Part shown: positions 28,823-37,120 of the stretch, piece by piece
Layout: each line of letters opens with the position of its first letter
Position numbering within the stretch: position 1 is the first letter of the stretch
DNA from: Methanothrix sp.
GTDB taxonomy: Archaea; Halobacteriota; Methanosarcinia; Methanotrichales; Methanotrichaceae
DNA: 64,000 bases
Direction of reading: 5' to 3'
Assembly (NCBI RefSeq): GCF_016706325.1
Contig: NZ_JADJJX010000003.1
Location: 1 to 64,000 of the forward strand
Program-made: the position numbers and the translations under genes
Notes under the pieces: model-generated
What the model saw: the letters and a program-made list of their open reading frames with translations, nothing else
What the model was told of the DNA's origin: nothing
Database searches by the model: none

Positions 28823-31792
28823 ATGTTGATAATCAGAATCGTTCTGGTGATGGCATTGACCATCACTGTTATGCATCTGGGGCTTCTCTCCGGGGCAATT
28901 GCACAGGATGCAATAGAGGTGGCCACAGTCCGGGGCCACCTCGCCGATGGCAACGCCATCTGGAGGGCGGATGACTTCGGCTGGTTCTACTACGATCTGG
29001 ATGAGAACTCCGGGGGAGAAGAACTGCTGATAAAAGATCTGGAGGGAAGAAGGGCAAAGAAGGGCAGCATAATCTACTCCTCCCGTACATGGTCAAAGCA
29101 GTTTGAGTACGCCCCCTGGGGGAGCTACGGGGTGGTAGGCCTCATGGGAAAACCCTATCTGGCCAGCTATCCCGAGAGCTCTTTTACAGAAGAGGTCAGC
29201 TCATTGGCCAGAGGAGAGCTGCGAGAGATACTCAGAGATGAGGATGAAGAGTACACCCTGACCTCCAATGATACCCTTCCTCTCGCTCAGGGCTACTCTC
29301 TGCTCGCTGCCGGGGCCTCGAAGAAGAACGGAGTGGTGAACTTCATCCTCCTGAAGGATGGAAAGCCCGTCTACGGATCTGTGGTGAGCATCGGCGACAC
29401 CTTCGTCTATAAGGTAAACGATGTCCCGGTGATTCTGGCGCATCTGGCCAACTCCATGAGAAGCGATGATGGGGGATTCGTCTCAGTGGACGGTGTCTTC
29501 CAGATAAGCGACAGCCCGATTGCCAAGCTCGTCGAGGGAGGAGTCCTGGGCATCATGAAGCTGGATGATCTCTCAGAGGATGGGATTGAGTTCAGAAATG
29601 ACATCGAACTGAACCTCAAAAGAAACAGCAGTATCCACCTGATTCCCTCTCTCCCGCTGATTATCCTTGATCAACCAGAGCTGATCTACTATCCACTGGG
29701 CATAATCGACGATTATGGGGTTCATGAGATAAGAGGTCCAACATTCAGCGACACCTTTTTCCCTGTGGAGGTAGCGGGTTATGACTCAACTGCCCTGGCC
29801 AGATGGAATGCCGCGAACTACAGCGGTTTCTTCTTTAATCCAAAAGATATGCTGGGAAATGAGGCCCTGGTTTTATACTCTGTCGACGGTCGGACGGCCT
29901 CTCCTCCTGTTAATCCGGTCATCTTCGAGGAAAACAATACCTTTTTTCAAAAAGGTTTTCAATACACAACGATGTTGGAACCCAAGGAATTTGATTTCGA
30001 GCCCTGGGGAGAATACTATGTGATTAATTTCTTAGGTGTGCAGTGGTTTGCTGGATACGATAGCAGTGGAACCGGCACAAAGGCAAAGAAAAGCCTGCTG
30101 GAGCAGGAGTATCTGGGGAAGGTTCTCTGGGATACAAAGCTGCAAGGACGGACATTCGCCGGCAACTACACCCTCCAGGAGGGATATGAGATTCGCATTC
30201 ATGATGTGAGCAATGACAGCATATTTCTTGAGCTTTCAAAGGACGGAAGGTTCATAGAGAGCTCAGTGGTCAAACCCAACTCCACATATATCTATAAGAA
30301 GGATCTGGGTGATGTGGATGATCTGCCGGTGTTGATGGTTCATGTCGAAAATGTATTCACCAATGAGACGAAGGGCTTTGCCACCATCGATGCCATCTTC
30401 CAGATATCTGATCAATATCTGATTCCAGTGGAAAGAGGCGATGTAATTGGCAAGATGCGGATTGCCAAGATCTATCCCTTTGGCATAATCATGGTCAATG
30501 ATGAATACATCCATCTGAACCGTGGTTCCAAGACCCACATTGCCCCGATGATGAACATCCGGGTGGCGGACAACGATACACTGCGATACTATCTCTATAA
30601 CGAGCAGTATGTTGTTCCAGCTCCAGGTGCTCCATTGATAAGCATCCCAGATAATATAACCTCGAACGCTCCCGTCAATATCTCCATGTTCGAGCAGGCG
30701 GCGGAGATAAGACGGGTTGATGTGGAGATTGTGGACTCCTCAAACCGAACGGTGTTTTCCAGGGATATCACAAATCTCGGCCGGGGGTCGGGTGAGTTCT
30801 GGCTCTTTGAGTGGACCTGGAATGCCACCGTCCTTCGTCTCAGTGATGACAACAGCCAGATCATGGATATGGGGGATAATCTGGTACCAGCATTGCTGCG
30901 TTTGAACCAATCCTCTCCCGAAGAGCAGGTGGGGGTGTACTTCAACTCGACAGGGAGGATCGGCAGGATACTGGACAGCAACTCCATCTATTATGTATCC
31001 AGGAGCGAGTATCAGAAGCTGAAGGTCGCCTCGGATTATGATACAATGATCGCCAATGATACCCTCAGGAGGCAGTTTATAAAGATTGAGCCAGGGGTCA
31101 GCACTCTGCGCTTCCAGGACATTGTAAATGGCAGATTGAACCCCAGCAACGAGAATCATACCTTGCAGGGGACGATTGCCTCTCTTGAGCCCCATGCAAG
31201 GGAAGTTGGAGCTGATCCCGGACGGTATGAGCTAAGGGCGAGGATAGAGAATGCTGTCAATGCCATGCTGGCGACGGGAGAGTACTTCAATGTCACTCCC
31301 GCTCCCATGCGCGACATATATCTGGGTTCGGCAGAGGCCCTGCCCGGCGAGACCGTCTCCATTCCAGTGGAGGTCCCATCTTCCGGAATGGAAAGAGCGA
31401 TCGATTTGAGATATGATTCCACCATTGCTCAGGCTCTTGATATATCTGGCAATTGCAGCCCCACCTGGCAGCTTGATGGGGCACAGCTTGATGGGGTGCA
31501 GCTTGATCAAGGGCAGCTTGGGAGGGGCGAGGGAAGGATCAAGATCAACTTCCCTGCCAACTGCAGCAAGGCGGAATTGAGCTTCAGAACGATTGGAGCA
31601 AATTCGAGCGTCAACATCAATGCAACTGGATGGAGTGGCTTTGAGCCGGAGGATATCACCAATGGCACCATAACCGTACTTCCCCTAAAGAGCACTGCAG
31701 ATGAGACAAAGAAGGGCAATGCCCCAGGTTATGCCGTATCTCTTATCACAGTGTCCCTTGCCCTTGTACTCCATCTGAGGCGGAGGGGCTAG
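28823..31792 (+). CDS. S-layer protein with duplicated Methanosarcinales S-layer domain
   Basis: A 989-residue surface protein. Starts MLIIRIVLVMALTITVMHLG, a signal peptide cleaved near AIAQDA, after an AGAGGTGA ribosome site. Two copies of the S-layer domain (about residues 40-310 and 330-600) each carry a 'W....F.(Y/F).L....G.E.L' start, a YAPWGSYGVVG or FEPWGEYYVINF strand, and SVDGVFQISDS or TIDAIFQISDQ. The rest is a variable region with many N-glycosylation sites. It ends with GYAVSLITVSLALVLHL and arginines, a membrane anchor. It would form the cell's outer lattice. Long length and duplication fit the family. Confidence 0.85.
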   Translation: MLIIRIVLVMALTITVMHLGLLSGAIAQDAIEVATVRGHLADGNAIWRADDFGWFYYDLDENSGGEELLIKDLEGRRAKKGSIIYSSRTWSKQFEYAPWGSYGVVGLMGKPYLASYPESSFTEEVSSLARGELREILRDEDEEYTLTSNDTLPLAQGYSLLAAGASKKNGVVNFILLKDGKPVYGSVVSIGDTFVYKVNDVPVILAHLANSMRSDDGGFVSVDGVFQISDSPIAKLVEGGVLGIMKLDDLSEDGIEFRNDIELNLKRNSSIHLIPSLPLIILDQPELIYYPLGIIDDYGVHEIRGPTFSDTFFPVEVAGYDSTALARWNAANYSGFFFNPKDMLGNEALVLYSVDGRTASPPVNPVIFEENNTFFQKGFQYTTMLEPKEFDFEPWGEYYVINFLGVQWFAGYDSSGTGTKAKKSLLEQEYLGKVLWDTKLQGRTFAGNYTLQEGYEIRIHDVSNDSIFLELSKDGRFIESSVVKPNSTYIYKKDLGDVDDLPVLMVHVENVFTNETKGFATIDAIFQISDQYLIPVERGDVIGKMRIAKIYPFGIIMVNDEYIHLNRGSKTHIAPMMNIRVADNDTLRYYLYNEQYVVPAPGAPLISIPDNITSNAPVNISMFEQAAEIRRVDVEIVDSSNRTVFSRDITNLGRGSGEFWLFEWTWNATVLRLSDDNSQIMDMGDNLVPALLRLNQSSPEEQVGVYFNSTGRIGRILDSNSIYYVSRSEYQKLKVASDYDTMIANDTLRRQFIKIEPGVSTLRFQDIVNGRLNPSNENHTLQGTIASLEPHAREVGADPGRYELRARIENAVNAMLATGEYFNVTPAPMRDIYLGSAEALPGETVSIPVEVPSSGMERAIDLRYDSTIAQALDISGNCSPTWQLDGAQLDGVQLDQGQLGRGEGRIKINFPANCSKAELSFRTIGANSSVNINATGWSGFEPEDITNGTITVLPLKSTADETKKGNAPGYAVSLITVSLALVLHLRRRG

Positions 31793-31851
31793 GCAAGGGC
31801 AGTGGGGCAGGCCCTCTTGATTTCTGATTATTTCATTTGCTCTTTGGCCTT

Positions 31852-32379
31852 TTATTTTCCGGAGTCTTTCAGGGCCCTCTTAATCGCTCTGCCCAGAGCA
31901 ATGCTCATGCCCTCGATCTTGCTGCTATCATCCCCGTCATCAGCTCTCACTATCAGAGTGAACCCACCACTGTAGGCCAGGGCACGGAGGAAGTGGCTGA
32001 GGTTCTCCAGGGCCATGCCCCCAAAGCTCTCGCTCTCAAGGCTGAACTCCCCCCGGTATCCGGGCTCTCCGAAGCGCACTGCTGCCGCCGCCAGGGCCTG
32101 GCCCGAGGGCACAGTTGAACTCCCAATACCGCTTTTTATCGTCTGGGCGATTGCCCTTCCCAGGGTTATCCCCGTATCCTCAATGGTGTGATGGTCTCCG
32201 GTCTCAAAATCTCCTCTGGCCCTGATCTTCAGATCGAAGGATGCCCCTTTTCCCATATTGGTCAAGATCATATCCAAGAGCTCAATCCCCGTCCTGATAT
32301 CAATGCGACCCGAACCCTCAGTCTCCAAGGCTACATCGATGCAGGTCTCCTTTGTCTCTCTTCTGTTCAGCTGTAGCAT
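31852..32379 (-). CDS. HisB-like (imidazoleglycerol-phosphate dehydratase fold) protein lacking metal ligands
   Basis: A 175-residue protein aligned over its whole length with HisB, which uses a Mn cluster to dehydrate imidazoleglycerol phosphate in histidine synthesis. Here the first motif DHHTIEDTG (His63, His64, Glu67) is intact. But the upstream FLDHML equivalent reads LLDMIL (Met37), and the second DHHKVE motif reads DSSKIE (Ser152-Ser153). The PMDEALA motif is PSGQALA. Three metal His and an acidic residue are therefore gone, so normal HisB activity is doubtful. Encoded alone, away from other his genes. I leave the gene symbol empty for that reason. Confidence 0.7.
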   Translation of the reverse strand: MLQLNRRETKETCIDVALETEGSGRIDIRTGIELLDMILTNMGKGASFDLKIRARGDFETGDHHTIEDTGITLGRAIAQTIKSGIGSSTVPSGQALAAAAVRFGEPGYRGEFSLESESFGGMALENLSHFLRALAYSGGFTLIVRADDGDDSSKIEGMSIALGRAIKRALKDSGK

Positions 32380-32499
32380 GATATGCCATTACCTTCGTTG
32401 AAACTTTTAAGCTCATCGATCCGGAAAAGGGATATATATCTTTTTAATTTAAATGGATTTGATTCTGTGGCTCGCCCTCAATCTCTCTTTGTGCTCCAA

Positions 32500-32562
32500 T
32501 CTTCATCCATCCCATCTTCATCCATCCTATCTTCATCCATCCTATCTTCATCCATCCTATCT
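32500..32562. repeat. 14 bp tandem repeat (CATCCTATCTTCAT)
   Basis: Four copies of CATCCTATCTTCAT, the first with CCC, lie in the 260-base spacer between the divergent hisB-like and purP genes. A TATA-like element GGATATATATC is at about 32430-32441. Confidence 0.85.
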
Positions 32563-32646
32563 GCGCACCTTGCTCTCTCCGAAGGGCTTATCTACCTTTG
32601 AGCCAACCCAATTATTTCAAAGATCATAATTCAAAGGGATATCATC

Positions 32647-33717
32647 ATGATTTCTAAAGAGGAGATTTCGGAGATACTGAAGGGATACGATAAGAAAAAT
32701 ATCACTATAGCCACCATCTGCTCGCACAGCAGCCTGCAAATCTTTCATGGCGCCCGTCAGGAAGGATTCAAGACCCTGGGCATCTGCATCGGCCAGCCAC
32801 CCCGATTCTATGATGCCTTCCCCTTAGCCAAGCCTGACAGGTTCGCCTGCATTGAGAGCTATAAGGCCCTGCTGGACTATGCTGATGATCTTGTCGCAGA
32901 GAACGCCATTGTAATCCCTCATGGATCACTGGTCGAATATCTGGGGATTGAACACTTCGAGTCCCTGGCAGTGCCCACATTCGGCAACCGTCGCGTCCTG
33001 GCCTGGGAGAGCGACAGGGAGATGGAAAGGGAGTGGATGCTGAGGGCGGGAGTCAATGTGCCCATGCGATTTGAGAAGGCAGATGATATCGACCGCCCGG
33101 TGATGGTCAAGTATCATGGAGCCAAAGGGGGGCGGGGGTTTTTCATAGCCAAGACCAAAGAAGAGCTGCAGAGCAAGATGAGCAGCCAGGATAAGTACAC
33201 CATCCAGGAGTTCATCCTGGGCACCAGATACTATATCCATTTCTTCTACTCGCCCATTAAGCAGGAGGGATACAGGCTGAGCAAGGGGTCACTGGAGATG
33301 CTGGGCATAGACCGGAGGGTGGAGTCGAATGCCGATGAGATATTCCGCATCGGCAGCATGAAAGAGCTGGCCGAGGCGGGCATCTATCCCAGCTTTGTGG
33401 TCACCGGCAATCTGCCCTTAGTGCTTCGCGAGTCGCTTCTCCCCAGAGCCTTTGAGCTGGGGGAGCGGGTGGTGGAGACCAGCCTCGACCTCTTCGGGGG
33501 AATGATCGGCGCCTTCAGCCTGGAGACCATAGTGACCGATGAGCTGGAGTTCAAGGTCTTTGAGATATCAGCCAGGATAGTCGCTGGAACCAATCTCTAT
33601 ATCAACGGCTCTCCTTACTCCGATTTGGTTGAGCCGGAGCTCTCCAATGGCAGGCGCATTGCTCAGGAGATAAAACAGGCGAATGAGCTGGGTCTGCTGG
33701 ATGAGATCGTGAGCTAG
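32647..33717 (+). CDS. purP: Formate-dependent FAICAR synthetase
   Basis: A 356-residue ATP-grasp enzyme that uses formate and ATP to convert AICAR to FAICAR in archaeal purine synthesis. The N-terminal IATICSHSSLQIFHGARQEGF is the archaeal PurP signature. Next are PRFYDAFPLA, VIPHGSLVEYLG, the ATP-grasp lid VMVKYHGAKGGRGFFIA and, near the end, FEISARIVAGTNLYINGSPY. All family hallmarks are present and the length is normal. Gene order downstream (tandem-SIS protein, phosphodiesterase) suggests a short operon. Confidence 0.92.
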   Translation: MISKEEISEILKGYDKKNITIATICSHSSLQIFHGARQEGFKTLGICIGQPPRFYDAFPLAKPDRFACIESYKALLDYADDLVAENAIVIPHGSLVEYLGIEHFESLAVPTFGNRRVLAWESDREMEREWMLRAGVNVPMRFEKADDIDRPVMVKYHGAKGGRGFFIAKTKEELQSKMSSQDKYTIQEFILGTRYYIHFFYSPIKQEGYRLSKGSLEMLGIDRRVESNADEIFRIGSMKELAEAGIYPSFVVTGNLPLVLRESLLPRAFELGERVVETSLDLFGGMIGAFSLETIVTDELEFKVFEISARIVAGTNLYINGSPYSDLVEPELSNGRRIAQEIKQANELGLLDEIVS

Positions 33718-33784
33718 AAGGCCAAAGCGGCCTGCAGCCCCCCAGCGAATAGCACTGCAAAGAGAACTGTAAAAGAAATTATGA

Positions 33785-33825
33785 AGAGAACGTGAAGGAG
33801 CTGTGAAGGAGCTTTGAAGGAAATT
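33785..33825. repeat. Short GTGAAGGAGCT repeat
   Basis: Three 11-base copies, slightly altered, in the spacer after purP. Confidence 0.6.
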
Positions 33826-33907
33826 ATAAATGGAGCTGGGAGGAGAATTGCGAGGGCGTTATCCGACCCAGAAGGCTTATCTTTTCCCGGCTTCACAGAG
33901 GGCCGTT

Positions 33908-35098
33908 ATGTCAGAACCGATAAAAACCTTCCACGAATCCACTGATCTGCAATGCAGCTTTCTGGAGAAGCTGCTGCATCTGGATATGCCCAGCGTGGCA
34001 GATTTCTCCGAGTCCATGGTGGACTTCCTCCAGCCTTCACCAGAGAACAAATTCGTCTACGGCCTTGCGGCGGGACGGTCAGCTCTTGCCCTTTACAGCT
34101 TCATGCAGCTCATCCAGAACCATTTTGAGAACGTTTTTCCCTTCACCCTGGAGGACCCTGTTCAGAGGCACTACCGCAGGGGGATGAACCTGGGCATTGC
34201 CATATCAGGCTCTGGGGAGACACAATCGGTTAACAAATATATAAGCGATTTTATCACTCGCGGCGGGGACATCAAGCTCATCACCGCCAATGAAAGAGGA
34301 ACCGCCTACAAGATGGTGAGCGAATATGAGAGAGGGGAGGTCTTGGTGATCAAGGCCAGGACGAAGCATGCTACAGAGAAGGATACGCGTTCCAGGCTAT
34401 CCCCTCTGGGCACGGAGTTCGAGCTGGAGGTTCTGGCCTTCTTGAATGCCCTTTTCGCAGATATTCAATGCCGGCTCAAGGGTATCTGCGATACAAGCTG
34501 CCCGGAGTATCAATCCATAATCATGGATCTGATAGAGAATGCCAGGCTCATCTCCGGCATGGACCCCCAGCATCTGGAGGAGTGGCTGATCAGGCTCCTG
34601 CCCCGCAGCGGAAGATATATCATCGGCGGAGTGGGCAGATCGGGGCTGGTGGCGAGGGCCTTTGAGATGAGGTTCACCCATCTCAATAAGATCAGCTATT
34701 GGGAGAGGGATTTCAATACCCCCAGCTTTCAGATAGGGGATGTCTACATACCAATTACCGGAACCGGCAACACCTATGAGACTCTGAAGGGGACGAATAT
34801 GGCCCTGGCAAAGGGAGCTGATGTCATGCCTATAACTGCCAATCCCTCATCCCGCCTGGCCTCCATCCTGAACGATTGCAAAAGAGGCAGGGATATCGCT
34901 GTGGTGCCAGTGAAGGAGGAATACCAAAACCTCTTCAGCGGCGACTCCTCCTCTACCACCTGGCTTATGTCAGACTATACCAAGTTCAGGTATCCCATCT
35001 TTGAGATCAATGCCTCAATATTCACCAACAGCGTAGTGGCAGTGGGGGCGGAGTTCCTGGGCATAGTAGAGGCTGGCATGAGGCGGATGCACGTTTGA
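33908..35098 (+). CDS. Tandem SIS-domain sugar-phosphate isomerase-like protein
   Basis: About 396 residues from the ATG at 33908 (MSEPIKTFHEST). Two SIS (phosphosugar-binding) domains are seen. The first has VYGLAAGRSALALYSFM, GIAISGSGETQSV and ITANERGTA. The second, after a central helical part, has YIIGGVGRSGLVARAFEMR, YIPITGTGNTYETL, DVMPITANPSSRLAS and a third GD..P.-like pattern. SIS domains bind phosphosugars for isomerases such as hexulose-6-phosphate isomerase. Tandem copies in one chain are less common, as in GlmS. Substrate unknown. It follows purP on the same strand. Confidence 0.78.
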   Translation: MSEPIKTFHESTDLQCSFLEKLLHLDMPSVADFSESMVDFLQPSPENKFVYGLAAGRSALALYSFMQLIQNHFENVFPFTLEDPVQRHYRRGMNLGIAISGSGETQSVNKYISDFITRGGDIKLITANERGTAYKMVSEYERGEVLVIKARTKHATEKDTRSRLSPLGTEFELEVLAFLNALFADIQCRLKGICDTSCPEYQSIIMDLIENARLISGMDPQHLEEWLIRLLPRSGRYIIGGVGRSGLVARAFEMRFTHLNKISYWERDFNTPSFQIGDVYIPITGTGNTYETLKGTNMALAKGADVMPITANPSSRLASILNDCKRGRDIAVVPVKEEYQNLFSGDSSSTTWLMSDYTKFRYPIFEINASIFTNSVVAVGAEFLGIVEAGMRRMHV

Positions 35099-35162
35099 GC
35101 GGCAGGGGATAGCTCTCCCGATATACCTCCTCCAAGATGCTGTGATAGATAGCTGTGATTTG

Positions 35163-35705
35163 ATGACCAGGATAATAGCTCTCTCTGATACCCACCTGAT
35201 GAATGATGACCGCCTCCCTGTGGCGGTGGTGGCACTGGCAAGGAGGGCGGACATCATCCTTCATGCCGGAGACTTCGTCTCCCTTCAGGCCTACTCTGAC
35301 CTGAAGAGTCTAGGCAGGCTGGTGGCAGTGAGGGGAGACTCAGACTCGCCCCAGCTCAAGAGCCTCCTGCTGGAGAGGGAGGTGCTGGATGTGGAGGGGG
35401 TGAGGATCGGCCTTGTTCACAGGGCCTCACACAGCTCCGATCTGCTTGGGGCGGAGATGATGGCCAGGGAGATGGATTGCGATGTCCTGGTATTCGGACA
35501 TATCCACCGCCCCATCATAGAGAGGGGCAATAGGCTCCTCATCTCTCCTGGCAGCATCACTCTTCCCCGGATGTCTGCTCCCTCGCTGGCTGAGATTGAG
35601 ATCGAAGAAGGCAGGGTGCAGGGCAGGATCATTCCCATCGGAAGCCCGGTCTGCAATTATCTGAGGTATGCTGAGGAGCTGGGAAAAAGGAGGGCTGAAG
35701 AATGA
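35163..35705 (+). CDS. YfcE/MJ0936-type metallophosphodiesterase
   Basis: About 180 residues from the ATG at 35163. Family motifs are IIALSDTHL (D-x-H), ILHAGDFVS (GD), VAVRGDSDS in place of GN(C/H)D, GLVHRASHS, and VLVFGHIHRPII (GHTH equivalent) followed by LLISPGSITLPR. Note that the GNCD motif reads GDSD, losing the usual Asn. Members act on phosphodiesters such as cyclic nucleotides. It shares the strand and close spacing with the SIS gene. Confidence 0.82.
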   Translation: MTRIIALSDTHLMNDDRLPVAVVALARRADIILHAGDFVSLQAYSDLKSLGRLVAVRGDSDSPQLKSLLLEREVLDVEGVRIGLVHRASHSSDLLGAEMMAREMDCDVLVFGHIHRPIIERGNRLLISPGSITLPRMSAPSLAEIEIEEGRVQGRIIPIGSPVCNYLRYAEELGKRRAEE

Positions 35706-35711
35706 ATATCT

Positions 35712-36179
35712 TCAGGCTTCTATGATTATAAAATCATCCAGACTGAGCACAAACCAGACGCCATCCTTTCCATGACCCTTGAGGTCTCCGGGGGCGGAAT
35801 CCTCATGATAAAGGTACAGAGGCCATCCCTTGTAGGCGGTCTGATTCAACCCATCCTTCCTTATGGCAGGAGCGAAGTCTGAGGGGTTCAAAGATTCTGG
35901 CAGGGTGATATTTTCGGCATAGAAGACAGGCCAAAACTCAAGGCATTCATCATAACAGCTGCTGCTGCCATCTCCTGGATCGCCTATGAAGTAGTAAAGG
36001 GTAAATCCCGTCTGATTTACCATATACAATCCCAGGCTCTCGTTGCTGCTCAGATCTATTGTATACGCTCCTTTCTCTTCTGCTGCAGTTGCGAGGCTGG
36101 CCAGGATGGAAATGGCCAAAAGCAAGATGCTAATTCTTGATATCAAATGCAATAGAATCACCTTTGTGGTTTTTATCAT
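35712..36179 (-). CDS. Secreted PF03640-repeat (COG4315) protein
   Basis: About 155 residues from the ATG at 36179 (MIKTTKVILLHLISRIS). A signal peptide ends near SLATAAEEKG. Two copies of the secreted repeat of unknown function are visible: LGLYMVNQTGFTLYYFIGD with CYDECLEFWPV (Cys pair) and, less clear, QTAYKGWPLYLYHEDSAPG leading to GKDGVWFVL. Such proteins are common on the outside of cells with redox roles and lipoprotein forms. The function is unknown. It ends 6 bases from the convergent phosphodiesterase gene. Confidence 0.78.
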   Translation of the reverse strand: MIKTTKVILLHLISRISILLLAISILASLATAAEEKGAYTIDLSSNESLGLYMVNQTGFTLYYFIGDPGDGSSSCYDECLEFWPVFYAENITLPESLNPSDFAPAIRKDGLNQTAYKGWPLYLYHEDSAPGDLKGHGKDGVWFVLSLDDFIIIEA

Positions 36180-36346
36180 GCTGATGCTTAAAACTTTCGA
36201 TGGCATAAAGGTCAATTTCCTTCATCTGTTTACCTTTGCACTTGAATAAAATATTATGAAAATGTTTTTTAAAAATTGATCTATTCTGGTCAAAAAGTAC
36301 TTAAACTTCTGGCTGCTTATCTTTATTTTGAAGGATGTAGAGTCAG

Positions 36347-36706
36347 ATGCCCACCTGCGAACATAAGCTATCTGGCAGCAAAGAGAAGATCTGGCTGCCG
36401 TACTATTTCGAGGGAAGAGAACGGGGACTCAAGCCCCACTCCTACTGCACCAAATGCGGACTGATCAAAAATCTATCCTCTGAAAGGCCGCGAAGCATAG
36501 GATATTTTATGAACCTGATTGCAGATTTAGGCCAGCGCCATAAGATCGCTAAGACGCAGGTCAGGCTCATAGCTTTGGAGATGGAACGGCTCAATATGGA
36601 TGACAGTTTTGGAATGGACCGGCAGCAGCAAGAGGACCTTTTTGTGGATATTACAGTGAAGATCCTCAATCTTCCACCCAGGGCAGTTTCGGAATTATTG
36701 ATATAA
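36347..36706 (+). CDS. Archaeal zinc-ribbon/helical protein of unknown function
   Basis: A 119-residue protein. It begins MPTCEHKLSGSKEKIWLPYY, with CEH near the start and YCTKCGLIKN at residue 30-40, so a C-x-H...C-x-x-C metal site is likely. The rest is alpha-helical (IGYFMNLIADLGQRHKIAKT, then RLNMDDSFGMDRQQQEDL). The layout, a small ribbon plus helical domain, is like some archaeal regulators, but I cannot name the family. It sits alone, upstream of the transporter pair. Confidence 0.6.
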   Translation: MPTCEHKLSGSKEKIWLPYYFEGRERGLKPHSYCTKCGLIKNLSSERPRSIGYFMNLIADLGQRHKIAKTQVRLIALEMERLNMDDSFGMDRQQQEDLFVDITVKILNLPPRAVSELLI

Positions 36707-36913
36707 ATATACAATTTAGATAATCTATGCAGTGCATGGAAAAAAACATAATGTATAATCCTGACCGACATCCTTATAGCTTGAACTTGCTACATGCTAT
36801 CACGTGCCACAAAAAGCCCTTGCCATTCTAAGGGCTGATTGGGCAACCAGAAGAACCAGACGGAGATATGATTCACTGCATTGATCTGCGGCGTGTAGAG
36901 ATATGCTGCAGCA

Positions 36914-37120
36914 ATGGGGTTGGTGTTAAGCATGCTCGGCATTGAGGATCCTTGGATCTGGGGCGTCTATATTCTCTGTATACTAAGCACACTCTTATGC
37001 GTGATTTACGGCATTGTCAACTGGAATCGAGGCAGTGAGCTTGAGGCACAGGAGATCTTAGAGGAGGCTGCCTGGGAATCGAGAGAGGAGGAGATGGAGG
37101 AGAAAGAGCTGGGGTTGTGA
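36914..37120 (+). CDS. Symporter small accessory protein
   Basis: A 68-residue membrane peptide with one helix (IWGVYILCILSTLLCVIYGIV, residues 14-34) and an acidic cytoplasmic tail (EILEEAAWESREEEMEEKE). The 3' end overlaps the start of the following symporter gene by 4 bases. Small single-span proteins with acidic tails are regularly encoded directly ahead of sodium:solute symporters in methanogens, presumably as a bound subunit. Role inferred from position. Confidence 0.8.
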   Translation: MGLVLSMLGIEDPWIWGVYILCILSTLLCVIYGIVNWNRGSELEAQEILEEAAWESREEEMEEKELGL

